DNA from: Xanthostigma xanthostigma
Lineage: Eukaryota; Arthropoda; Insecta; Raphidioptera; Raphidiidae
Length of the DNA stretch: 64,000 bases
NCBI GenBank assembly: GCA_963575645.1
Contig: OY754464.1
Span: 3,844,001-3,908,000, forward strand
Reading direction: 5' to 3'
In this document: piece by piece, positions 12,158 through 22,500 of the stretch
Layout: the number at the start of each line of letters is the position of its first letter
Numbering within the stretch: position 1 is the stretch's first letter
Made by a program: the position numbers and the translations under genes
The notes under the pieces: model-generated
Seen by the model: the letters and a program-made list of their open reading frames with translations, nothing else
Database searches by the model: none
Told to the model about the DNA's origin: nothing

Positions 12158-13050
12158 AGTAGTGTATATGCTCATTTCCAGCGCACTCCTCAGGTGTCAA
12201 ATTACACTCAGCTGGGGGTGGGGGTAAGCGTTTCAGTCAGCTCCAATCAGAGCCTTTCCTTTTGTGAGCCAATCAGAGAGCATAACGCCCCCTTTTGTGA
12301 ACCAATGAAATGATATGAAATAGACATTATTCTCCAATCAGAGCCTTTGTTTTGTGAGGCGATCAGAGAGCATAACGCCCCCTTTTGTGAACCAATCAGA
12401 GAGCATGAAACAGTCATTATTCTCCAATCCGAGCCTTTCCTTTTGTGAGCCAATCAGAGAGCATAACGCCCCCTTTTGTGAACCAATCAGAGAGCATGAA
12501 ACAGACATTATTCTCCAATCAGAGCCTTTACTTTTGTGAGCCAATCAGAGAGCATAACGCCCCTTTCCGTGAACCAATGAGTTGATAGTTATAGCGTTAA
12601 TCGACTATATTTTGTTGTCGACGGTTTTTACATATGACCATCTGAAAAGAGCGGGAGAGAGAGAGAGAGAGAGAGAGAGAATGGAGGGAACACATGCTTG
12701 ATAAATCGAATCAATTTATATTTAGTAAAATCATTTAGTTGTTGATTCAAAGTCGTTTATAACATGAATGTATTTTCATCTCTAATTCATTGTCATCAGA
12801 GTCAGTCCGTTTTCTTATCACCGGATATTCTCAGATTACAATATAATGATAAAAGTGCAATCTGCAATGTGTCACATATATAATATAGTCATATATGCTG
12901 ACACGTATAAATAATTTAATTAAATAATTTATCAAGAATGTTAATGAGGTTAATTAAGTATACTCCGCGCCATCTATGATCAAAAAACGGAAGCGACTGC
13001 TCGCGTCATTATCAGCGTGATGTAAGCTTATGCATTCGGCCGACAGGTGG
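12158..13050. repeat. Polinton left terminal inverted repeat
   Basis: About 0.9 kb pairs with the reverse complement of about 33560-34481. The outer part holds a 91-bp-period tandem repeat, then a (GA)n tract (12656-12680), then sequence down to GCCGACAGGTGGACTT near 13040. The two TIRs differ by small indels and in number of 91-bp units. Degenerate relatives of the repeat (CCAATCAGG, GAATCGATGAGATGATAG) continue at about 13380-13600, inside the TIR limit. Confidence 0.9.
12243..12577 (+). promoter_or_regulatory. CCAAT-box array in the left TIR
   Basis: CCAAT occurs at 12243, 12269, 12302, 12334, 12392, 12424, 12450, 12483, 12515, 12541 and 12573, mostly as CCAATCAGAG. Spacing is 26-33 bp, about three helical turns, with one double gap where the unit reads GCGATCAG. 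The mirrored array (ATTGG) is in the right TIR at about 34158-34398. CCAATCA is the NF-Y consensus; binding here is inference. Confidence 0.6.
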
Positions 13051-13820
13051 ACTTTTCTGTTGCATTGTGCACATAGAATTGTAATTCGACACTTATATTA
13101 CTAAAACAGATAACATTTTTTTAAATCTAGATCAGGGGTGTGCAACCTTTTTAATCAACGGGCCCAATTTTGATTTTAAAATTTTTTGGCGTGCTGCACA
13201 TAGAGTGACACTTATTAATAATTTACAAAATTATTTATAATAAACTTTAAAAAAGTAAAGATTTCATTTACAAATTTTAATGCAAAATAAAAAAACTGAT
13301 ATTTTATCCTCAGTACGGACTTACAGCTCTGCTCATTGACCTCCACTCTGGCGTCACTGCGACGTTTGAGTCACGTGCAATGGCGCCCTCTTTCCGTGAA
13401 TCGATGAGATGATAGTTTTAATCAATCAGGGAGGGGCTTTAAGCAAACAAAAATGGCGGGTGGATGTTAATTATACTCCAATCAGGCAGTTACCCAAAAT
13501 TAGTTGTTTTGAAACAGACTTTATTCTCCAATTACACAACCGTCCCTTTCCAGCCAGTGAACCAATCGGCTTCAGCTATAATCAATCAAAATGGTGGGTA
13601 TAAAATTTGATCGAATGCCCCACCTTGTAATAACAGGTTCTAGTGACAGAAGAATATCGGATACAAACATTCAATAATATTACCCAAGTAAAGTCCGGCT
13701 CTGTCTTTTTAGCGTTTTGTAATAACAGTTCAAAGTCCAGATTATGCATTCTGCTGAGGTCGTAATTAAATTGTTTTCGTCGGAATCATATTCTCTTACA
13801 AGAGTTTTTCATTTTTTTTT
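13051..13820. other. Polinton non-coding region inside the left TIR
   Basis: There is no convincing gene. The region contains degenerate subterminal-repeat pieces at about 13380-13600 and is cut by the LTR element at 13826. Confidence 0.55.
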
Positions 13821-13825
13821 CACAT
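13821..13825. repeat. LTR element target duplication, left
   Basis: CACAT precedes the 5' LTR and recurs at 18547-18551 after the 3' LTR, a 5-bp duplication. Confidence 0.9.
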
Positions 13826-14018
13826 TGTTATATATTTGATTTCTAATTGTGTATCTGACTTTATAATTATAGTTATTATGTAAAATAGTTTTGAGTTGTA
13901 TAATATCTGTACAGAATTGTAGATATAAAAATGAATGTTTAATTTAATTTAAAAAGAGAATAAAATTTGAGTTGAACTTAAAAGGTTTTTGATTTAAAAT
14001 TAAGAAAAAGATATAACA
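13826..14018 (+). repeat. 5' LTR (193 bp)
   Basis: TGTTATATATTTGATTTC...GATATAACA, identical to 18354-18546. AATAAA within AGAGAATAAAATTTGAG is the likely R-region polyadenylation signal. Confidence 0.95.
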
Positions 14019-14023
14019 TATTT

Positions 14024-14036
14024 TGGCGACGAGGAT
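14024..14036 (+). promoter_or_regulatory. Primer-binding site for tRNA-Ser(GCU)
   Basis: TGGCGACGAGGAT begins 5 nt after the 5' LTR. It is complementary to the 3' end of insect tRNA-Ser(GCU), including the added CCA, as I know that tRNA. Confidence 0.8.
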
Positions 14037-14056
14037 TTGTAAAAGTAAAATTGAAG

Positions 14057-17000
14057 ATGCCGGACGAAGCGAAAGCGGCAGCCATGCCTTCGAGGCTACT
14101 TGGTTTCATGGAACCATACACAGTGGGAGAAAATTTTGAGGAATATTTGGAACGTGTAGACAATTATTACGAGCTGAATAATATAACAAATAGCATATTT
14201 AAAATACAATTACTTTTAAATTTAATCGGACCTACAGCGAGTGCCAAGATATCCAAAGCGTGCAAACCGAAGAAGCCCAAAGAATATTCTTATGAGCAAA
14301 TTATAAGTAAATGTAGAGCAATTTTCTGTGGTGGGCGCCTAACAATTGCAGAACATTATAAATTTAACAATAGAAACCAACAAGAAGGAGAATCTATTTC
14401 GGAATTTGCAATTGAACTGCAAGCATTAGCAGAACATTGCGAGTTCCAAGAGGCATTTCTGGATATAGCATTAAGAGATCGATTTGTAGCAGGCCTAAAG
14501 AGCGATTCAATTAAATCAAGATTACTAGGGGAAGAAAAGAAGTCTACGTTCGAAGATTTGGTGAAAATAGCGATTAGTATGGAAATGGTTAGCAAAGAAG
14601 TAGGGATTATGCACGGTCAAATAAAGGGACATCAAGAAAACAGTAAAAATCAAGGAAATATAAATTCAGTAAAACAGAAGAATAAGGAAGATAACAGGCA
14701 GAGAGGAAGAAATGAAGTTTATCAACGGAGAGGTACATACACGCATCAAGGAGGACGTTCTTTCAATTCGTACAATGAAGGTCGACAAGGAAATCGAAGA
14801 TATGAGGAAGTCACATGCTTCAGCTGCGGAGGAAAAGGTCACTTCAAGCGGGACTGTCCTTCGAAAAGAAGCTATAGGTATAATAATAATAATAATTACA
14901 ATAATAATCAATTTAGCAATAATAATCAATTTAACAATAATAACAGATTTAACAACAGAAGCTATAGCAATAACAGGTACCCCAGTTTTAGAGGTCATAA
15001 TTCTTTCAACAATAGAGTAGGTTATATAGATTCTGAGAAAGTTAACGAAGAGTTTGATAATGCAAGTAGTGAGGTCTCGGTAAATAATATAACCGTTTGC
15101 AAAAATGTGAATAGAGATACGTGTAATCAAATCGAAAGTAAAGACCCTGAATATATTTATATCAAAATAGAAAGTATTGTCCTTAAAATGGAATGTGATA
15201 CGGGGTCATGTTTTTCCATTTGTTCGCTGAATAATTTCGAAAAATATTTCAAGCATTTAACTTTAGAACGGGTTAATTTGCCATTGTCTGTCGTTACGGG
15301 TGAAAATATCAAAATCAGAGGTCAAGTCAAAGTCAAAGTCATTCTACGAAATAATAAGTATGAATTAAATTTAATAATAATTGAATCAAATAAAAATTTT
15401 GTTCCATTGTTAGGACGCGATTGGCTCGACATCCTATTTCCAAATTGGCGAAAAAACTTTCTCGTCAATTCTTGCAATTTGGGAGAAATACATTTAAATG
15501 AAATTAAAGTTAAATATAAAGCGTTATTTGATGGGAATTTAAAAACACCGATAAAAGATTTTGTGGTAGACATACATTTACAGGACAATGTACAGCCCAT
15601 TTTTCGTAAAGCGTATACATTACCGTTTTTTTTAAGAAGCAAAGTAGAGTTAGAAATTGAGCGTTTATGTAAAGAGGGTATATTAATACCGGTATCTAGA
15701 TCAGAGTGGGCATCCCCAATAGTAGCAGTTCCAAAGGGAAAGGAAGGAATTCGAGTCTGTGTTGATTGCTCGGTAACTTTGAATAAGGTTATAAAAATGG
15801 AGCACTATCCACTGCCCGTCATTGATGAAGTGTTAGCTAAACTCATAGGTGCTAAGTATTTTTGTGTGCTTGATCTAAAGGGAGCTTATCAGCAGCTAGA
15901 ATTAAAGGATAGGGCACGGGAATTGTTGACAGTGAACACGCATAAGGGGTTATTCTCTTACTGTAGGTTACCGTTCGGTATTAAATCTGCAGCATCTATT
16001 TTTCAGTGGGTGATGGATACTATTTTAAAGGGATTAGAAATGGTACACTGTTATATTGATGATATTTTAATTGGCGACATCTCATTAGACAAGTTAAAAA
16101 ATAGATTGTGTTTAGTTTTAGACAAATTGTCAGAATATAATGTTAAAATTAACTGGGATAAATGTAAATTTTTCGTGGATAAAGTGACGTATTTGGGTCA
16201 TGAAATATCGCAAGAAGGGATATCTCCCAGTAAGCAAAAGGTGGAAGCAATTATAGCTGCACCTGAACCTAAAAATGTAACGCAATTAAAGTCATTTATC
16301 GGATTAATAAACTATTATTCTAAGTTCATACCTAACTTAAATGTGAAGCTAAGTGTTCTTTACAAATTACTGCGTAAAAACTCAGTATGGGAATGGGATG
16401 AAACATGTCGCACGGTTTTCGAAAAATGCAAAAAAGAAATTTTGAAAAATAGAATCCTAGAACATTATGACCCCAGCAAGCCCATAATTATAATCTGTGA
16501 TGCTAGTGATAGTGGATTGGGTGGAATATTATGTCATATTATAAACGGTATAGAAAAACCAGTTTTTTTTGTTTCGCGTACATTAACACAAACGGAGCGT
16601 AACTATCCAATTCTACACCGCGAAGCATTAGCCGTAGTATTCGCGACGGAAAAATTCTATAAGTATATTTTTGGTCATCGGGTAACAATCTATAGTGATC
16701 ACAAACCTTTAGAATCTATTTTAAATATTAAAAAGGGAGAACCTGCCGTTATTTCAAATAGGTTACAAAGATATGTTTTTCGACTATCAAATTTTGATTA
16801 TGTTTTAAAGTATCGCAAGGGCTCCAGTATTAGTCATGTTGATTGCTTATCACGTTTGCCAAGTTCATCTGAACAATCAGTCGATGATATAGAGGAGGAA
16901 AGTTTAGGTATTAATTCTATAGTATCGGAAACAGGATTAAAATTGAATGTTGAATTAATAAGAGAAGAAACGCAAAAAGATTTATTTTTAAGAAGGTTGT

Positions 17001-18217
17001 ATCAGTTTATTTTAAGGGGGTGGAAAGATAGTAAAGTGATACCTGAATATAAGAACTATTTTTCAAAAAGTAAAGATTTGAGCATTGAACAAGGATGTAT
17101 AGTTTTCGGGTCAAGAATAGTTATTCCTAATATATTGACAAAAGACGTTTTAAATCTATTACATATGAATCACATTGGTATAACAAAAATGAAACAATTG
17201 GCTAGACGTTATGTCTATTGGGACAATATTAACAATGCCATTGAAATGTATGTCAAAACATGCGAAAGCTGTCAAAAGTTTGGGAAAGATTTTGGGCATA
17301 AGAATTTCGGAAATTGGCCAAAGGTAACTTTTCCTTTTGAAAGGGTTCATCTTGATTTCTTTTATTTTCATGGGAAGCAATATTTAATTTTGATTGATGT
17401 ATATACCAGATGGATAGAGATTAAAGAAATAAGAAATAATAATGCATATAACTTGATTAATGAATTAGAATCAATTTTTAAAATATTTGGATATTGTAAA
17501 AATTGTGTCTGTGATAATGGCCCTCCTTTCAACAGCTTTGTTTTTAAAAACTTCTGTGACAAAAAGGGCATAGTACTGTGGCACAGTCCGCCATATCATG
17601 CTCAGAGTAATGGTATAGTGGAAAGAGCGGTTCAAACTACTAAATCAGTTTTAAAAAAGTTCGTTATTGAATCACAAAATTCCATATTAGATATAAGCAA
17701 GGAAATTGATAAATTTTTATGTAATTACAGGAATTTGCCTTGTACTCATGATAATATAATACCATCTCATAGAATGTTTAACTTTAAGCCTAGATTTTCT
17801 TTAGATGCTATCAACATTAAAAGAAATATAAATCACGATATAAATATTTCGCAACATAATAAACCAACAATTAAATCAACCGAAACGGTTTTGCAAAATA
17901 ATTCTAAAATACCTTATTACAATTCTAATGATATAATTTGGTATAAGAATAATATAAGTAGTAATATTAAATGGGTAAAAGCTAGAATTATTGAGCAAAA
18001 GAGCAAACATGTTTATCAGATTAATGTTAATAATTTAATTAAATTGGCTCATGTTAATCAAATGAAATCTTTTTGTAGAGAACCTCTTAGTTGGTCACGC
18101 TCTTTGCTAAATAATCCTACCTTACCTATCATGGGTTTACGTAGTCCTATTTCTTTACCTAGAAGGTCGAATAGGTCTCGTAGACAACCTGAGAGATTTC
18201 AGGCATCTTGGGATTGA
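14057..18217 (+). CDS. Gag-Pol polyprotein of Ty3/Gypsy element
   Basis: One uninterrupted frame of 1,386 codons; the ATG at 14057 is the first in frame. Gag has a zinc knuckle CFSCGGKGHFKRDC (about residue 254) followed by an Asn-rich spacer. Protease shows the DTGS motif (about residue 382) and LLGRDW. Reverse transcriptase shows VLDLKGAYQQ, LPFGIKSA and the YIDD box. RNase H follows (DASDSGLGG; YSDHKPL). Integrase has an HHCC zinc-binding N-terminus (H..H near NHIGI; CESCQ) and the D,D,E core (HLDFF; CDNGPPF; ...IVERAV). Gag and Pol are in the same frame, so no frameshift is needed. No envelope gene follows. All catalytic motifs are intact, so the copy may be competent. Confidence 0.95.
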   Translation: MPDEAKAAAMPSRLLGFMEPYTVGENFEEYLERVDNYYELNNITNSIFKIQLLLNLIGPTASAKISKACKPKKPKEYSYEQIISKCRAIFCGGRLTIAEHYKFNNRNQQEGESISEFAIELQALAEHCEFQEAFLDIALRDRFVAGLKSDSIKSRLLGEEKKSTFEDLVKIAISMEMVSKEVGIMHGQIKGHQENSKNQGNINSVKQKNKEDNRQRGRNEVYQRRGTYTHQGGRSFNSYNEGRQGNRRYEEVTCFSCGGKGHFKRDCPSKRSYRYNNNNNYNNNQFSNNNQFNNNNRFNNRSYSNNRYPSFRGHNSFNNRVGYIDSEKVNEEFDNASSEVSVNNITVCKNVNRDTCNQIESKDPEYIYIKIESIVLKMECDTGSCFSICSLNNFEKYFKHLTLERVNLPLSVVTGENIKIRGQVKVKVILRNNKYELNLIIIESNKNFVPLLGRDWLDILFPNWRKNFLVNSCNLGEIHLNEIKVKYKALFDGNLKTPIKDFVVDIHLQDNVQPIFRKAYTLPFFLRSKVELEIERLCKEGILIPVSRSEWASPIVAVPKGKEGIRVCVDCSVTLNKVIKMEHYPLPVIDEVLAKLIGAKYFCVLDLKGAYQQLELKDRARELLTVNTHKGLFSYCRLPFGIKSAASIFQWVMDTILKGLEMVHCYIDDILIGDISLDKLKNRLCLVLDKLSEYNVKINWDKCKFFVDKVTYLGHEISQEGISPSKQKVEAIIAAPEPKNVTQLKSFIGLINYYSKFIPNLNVKLSVLYKLLRKNSVWEWDETCRTVFEKCKKEILKNRILEHYDPSKPIIIICDASDSGLGGILCHIINGIEKPVFFVSRTLTQTERNYPILHREALAVVFATEKFYKYIFGHRVTIYSDHKPLESILNIKKGEPAVISNRLQRYVFRLSNFDYVLKYRKGSSISHVDCLSRLPSSSEQSVDDIEEESLGINSIVSETGLKLNVELIREETQKDLFLRRLYQFILRGWKDSKVIPEYKNYFSKSKDLSIEQGCIVFGSRIVIPNILTKDVLNLLHMNHIGITKMKQLARRYVYWDNINNAIEMYVKTCESCQKFGKDFGHKNFGNWPKVTFPFERVHLDFFYFHGKQYLILIDVYTRWIEIKEIRNNNAYNLINELESIFKIFGYCKNCVCDNGPPFNSFVFKNFCDKKGIVLWHSPPYHAQSNGIVERAVQTTKSVLKKFVIESQNSILDISKEIDKFLCNYRNLPCTHDNIIPSHRMFNFKPRFSLDAINIKRNINHDINISQHNKPTIKSTETVLQNNSKIPYYNSNDIIWYKNNISSNIKWVKARIIEQKSKHVYQINVNNLIKLAHVNQMKSFCREPLSWSRSLLNNPTLPIMGLRSPISLPRRSNRSRRQPERFQASWD

Positions 18218-18341
18218 ATTGTAAATATTTATAATGTATATAAATTGTGTATAAATTTTGTAATGTGTATTATATTATTGTAGTATAGTTTGGTTCGGAA
18301 AAAAAATTATAAAATATTTATTTTATTTCTTTTTGTAATCT

Positions 18342-18353
18342 TATTAGGGGAGA
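18342..18353 (+). promoter_or_regulatory. Polypurine tract region
   Basis: TATTAGGGGAGA directly abuts the 3' LTR; AGGGGAGA is the likely plus-strand primer. Confidence 0.65.
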
Positions 18354-18546
18354 TGTTATATATTTGATTTCTAATTGTGTATCTGACTTTATAATTATAG
18401 TTATTATGTAAAATAGTTTTGAGTTGTATAATATCTGTACAGAATTGTAGATATAAAAATGAATGTTTAATTTAATTTAAAAAGAGAATAAAATTTGAGT
18501 TGAACTTAAAAGGTTTTTGATTTAAAATTAAGAAAAAGATATAACA
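18354..18546 (+). repeat. 3' LTR (193 bp)
   Basis: It has the same length and sequence as the 5' LTR and is followed by the CACAT duplication at 18547-18551. Confidence 0.95.
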
Positions 18547-18551
18547 CACAT

Positions 18552-18912
18552 CATAATGACGTCACGCATACCTGAAGCGGATGTGATCGTTATACAAGGT
18601 GTAATATAATATTATACTATTATATTGTTTACGCACTTATTTCACAGGTTAATTATTAATTATAAAAAACGTCAGACTTCCGGTTTGAAGCAAAGATTCA
18701 ACACAAGTCTGAAATAAAAAATAAAATAGTTAACAGTTTATGATAATTAAGAACACGAAAAAAAATACTTTTTCATGACAGCCGTTATATCTACATTACA
18801 ACGGATACGAAGACACCAGCTCAGCATTTTAAAAAGTGTCATATTTCTCTTTCGTATAATTTCAAGTATATAACGTATCCCCCCACCCCGCGTTAAGCGT
18901 GATATTACTGTA
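18552..18912. other. Polinton non-coding DNA upstream of PolB promoter
   Basis: No frame of note. This is the right-hand part of the segment split by the retrotransposon and leads into the putative PolB core promoter. Confidence 0.5.
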
Positions 18913-18913
18913 T

Positions 18914-18950
18914 TTTATAACACATAGCATACCATGAAACTTCTATCAGT
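18914..18950 (+). promoter_or_regulatory. Putative PolB core promoter (TATA + TCAGT)
   Basis: TTTATAACA with TATAA at 18916 lies 32 nt upstream of the A of TCAGT (18946-18950), the arthropod initiator. The implied start at about 18948 leaves a ~590-nt leader that contains splice-like signals. Confidence 0.55.
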
Positions 18951-19537
18951 TTGATTTAATCATTGTGTCGTGTTGCAAGTGCAGTCTTCAAGGGAATCAA
19001 CAATTTGTCCGGCAAACAACATTAACCGAAATTTGATTTAATTATCGGTAAGTAAGAAAATATTTTGAATCTGTTTAAAAAAAGATTTGTAATACTTTTC
19101 TATTTTGCTTCAGAACGTAAAAATTGTAGAGCATCGCACCCAGCTGTCATAAGATTGAGAAAACATCCGCAATATACATATTATTATAAGAAGTATGTAA
19201 AACTATAACGAATAATATTATTGATGTTTTTTACATCATAATTAATAGTATTTTTTTTTTACAGACGAATGTGAAACGAATAAAAGAACACGAACTCCAT
19301 TAACAGTGAACATCACTGCAGAAGAAAAATTACGTCGCTATTGCTTCTTAGTGAAATAGTTTTTATTACGTTTATTAATTCGCTTTCATTTTACATATAA
19401 TTTTTGCACAGAGACATTTGAAGAGTGTAAATTCATGAAAGTACTTTAGAAAATTAATGCTAGATCTTGTATATTGCTTCTTTTCAGAAAAAAATAAGTT
19501 TATCGAACATAACTAGTTTAAATATATAATTGGAAAA
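18948..19537 (+). other. Putative spliced 5' leader of PolB
   Basis: A consensus donor CG|GTAAGT at 19047/19048 is followed by acceptors TTGCTTCAG (ending 19113), a long T-run then ACAG (ending 19264), and CTTCTTTTCAG (ending near 19489). A further donor-like GTATGT lies near 19194. These suggest one or more leader introns. No coding potential is seen. Confidence 0.45.
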
Positions 19538-22500
19538 ATGTTTAAATGTGCTGTATGTGACAAGTCATTTACTAGACGTGATAATAGAAAAAGACATGAA
19601 AACGTTCACGCTGATATTTTCAAAGATGGTTTACACGAATGTATTGTGTGCGGACTACAAGTCTTGCAAACGGACGAGTTAGTTGCGCATTTGGCTCGCT
19701 CTCACAATATAAAAAAGCCTGAAAAACCAGCCGACATTTCAGTCGTTACGAACACAATGAAGCGACAACTGCAAACTGATAATGAACCGTCGACGTCATC
19801 GTCGTCGTCGACAAAAAGACAAAAATGCAGTGGTACAATCTTGTGCGAAGCTTGTGGTGTTGAAGTGTCGGCCGGTTCGTTTGGCGCTCATCAAAAGAGC
19901 ATTAGTCATAAAGCGAATATTTACGTGCATCATCGCGATAATATAGAAGTTTCAAAGTTTGCTTTTAAACACCGTATAGTAACTTATAAAATCAATAACA
20001 CAAATTACAGTTGTTTGAATATCGATGAGTTTTTCGAGAGCAACAGAACCGCATTCGTTGACTTGATAAAATTCAACCTCGAAAAACATATAACGGTTAA
20101 AGTAAATTTTGAACTCTTTGCTTGTTACTTTTTACTGAAAAATGACAAGATCGCGCGCGAACTAAAATCGTTCAATACGAAAAACGTAATCTTTAACGCC
20201 GGCACAGATATTGACGCTCACTTGACCGATTTTAAAAACAAAATTATTAAAAAAGCAGAGGAATTTCAGGAGCGCGATTCGGGCTGGGCTCTGCAAAAAA
20301 TCGACTGTTTCGAACTCAACGTCATGAAGTATAATCCGCTGCACGCTTCTTCCTATATACACTTACCGAAAAAAATCAAAAACAAAGGAGCCTGTATAAA
20401 TGTAAAAAATAATAATGATCAATTTTGCTTCGCTTGGGCCATCGTCAGCGCACTATTTCCAGCAAACAAGGACAGTGACCGCATCACATCCTATCCGCAT
20501 TACAGCGAAGTTTTAAATTTAAACGGTTTAGAGTTTCCGATGAAAATAAAAAACATTGCACAGTTTGAAAAATTGAACGATTTTTGCAGCGTGAACGTTT
20601 TCGGTCTCGATGACCGTTGTAACATCGTGGGTCCTCTCTACTGTACACGAGAGAAAAAAAACAATCACGTAAACTTGTTATATTTCAGCGACGACGCGTC
20701 AAGCAATAATCACTATGTCTGGATTAAGAATTTATCACGATTGGTCTCAAGCCAATTGACGAACAATCATTATAAAAAATTCCTGTGTGATTGTTGTTTG
20801 TCGTATTTCAGCAGCGAAAATTTGCTTCAACGACATTGTGAATACGATTGCGGAAAGGTGAGGGTAAAGTTGCCTACCGCAGATTTAAAAAAAGACCGTT
20901 TAGGGCGCGAAAGTCCCGGCAACATTATATCATTTAAAAATTATGAACGAAAAGAGCTGTTACCTTTTGTAATTTACGCCGACTCGGAAACTATACTGAA
21001 ACCCATACATACGGCAATGCCTGACTCTACCAGTTCGTTTACAGTGTCGTTGAATCAACACGTACCGCACAGTTTTTCCTACTATATAAAGTGTAGCTAT
21101 GACGCATCGCTCTCCAAACTGAGAATTTTTAACGGCAGCGACTGCACAATACAGTTCATTCAAAGTCTTGTGAGTGATGCGAAGCAAATTTATGAAATTG
21201 TAAACCGGGTAGTTCCTTTACGTAAACTCAAAAGCGAAGATATCGAACGGTTGCGCAAAGACAAATGCCATATCTGCGAGAAGAGTTTCACCGTCGAAGA
21301 GAGTAATTCGATTGTTTTGGATCACGATCATTTGACGGGTGAACCTCGCGGATATGCGCATAGCATTTGTAATTTAAATTATAAAATTCCAAAATTTCTT
21401 CCGGTATTTTTTCATAATTTGAGCAATTTCGATAGTCATCTATTCATAAAACAGTTGGCATCGGTTTGTGATAATATTTCGGTTATACCTGTAAATAAAG
21501 AGAAGTACATCTCGTTTAGTGCGAAATTTCCTTTGTCTGAATGCGATGATGATGATGATGATGAGGATGAAAATAATCATTTTAAAAGTAAAAAGTGTGT
21601 TGAAATCAGATTTCTGGACTCGTTTCGTTTTCTTTCATGCAGTTTGAGCAAATTGGCAAAAACGATGCAGGAAGAAGACTTTATCGAGCTCAGAAATCAA
21701 TATCCGGACATGGAACAATTTCAACTGGTTACAGACAAAGGCATTTTTCCATACGAGTATGTCACTTCGCTCGATGTCTTAAACGAAAAGGAACTACCGC
21801 CCATTGAATCGTTTTATTCTCAATTAAATGACGAAAATATCACAGAGGAGGAATACGAACGTGCAAAAAAAGTATGGACGGTTTTCGAGTGTGAAACATT
21901 GCTCGACTACTCGAATAACTATTTGAAAACGGATGTGATTCTCCTCTGTGATATCTTTGAAAAATTTCGCAAACTAGAACTCGCAACATACCAACTCGAT
22001 CCCGCGTGCTATTATACGCTGCCGGGAATGTCGTGGGATGCGATGTTGAAATATACTCAGGTGGAACTTGAACTGATGTCTGATATTGATATGGTGCACT
22101 TTATTCGGAAATCGTTGCGCGGTGGTATTTCTTATTGCGCGAAACGTCATTGCGTCGCCAACAACAAATATATGAGAAACGAATACAACCCCGATGAACC
22201 GTCCTCGTTTCTCGTATACTTAGACGCAAACAATCAGTACGGTTGGGCAATGTCTCAGCCTCTGCCGACAGGTGGGTTTAGCTGGCTGAGCGAGGACGAA
22301 ATTGAAAATTTTGACTTGAAACAAATTTTAAACGACGAGAACGGTGAGAGCGGTTATTTCTTAGAGGTTGACTTGGAATACCCGACTCATTTGCACGACA
22401 GACACAACGACTTTCCATTTTGCGCGGAAAAAAAAATTCCCCCGACCACTAAATCAAAACAGACAAAATTGATAAGTACGCTACATGACAAAGACCGCTA

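Larger units (their letters stand above)
13826..18546 (+). mobile_element. Ty3/Gypsy LTR retrotransposon nested in the Polinton
   Basis: A 4,721-bp element with two 193-bp LTRs that I read as identical base for base, each starting TGTTA and ending TAACA, a 5-bp TSD CACAT, a primer-binding site, a single gag-pol frame and a purine tract. Domain order PR-RT-RNase H-INT defines Ty3/Gypsy. The serine-tRNA primer and short LTRs recall the Mag lineage, but a phylogeny is required. Identical LTRs mean insertion was recent, and later than the Polinton it interrupts. Confidence 0.96.

Noticed and set aside
14666..15130. Minus-strand frame within gag
   Set aside because: Antisense of the Asn-rich AAT repeats in gag-pol; no independent support.
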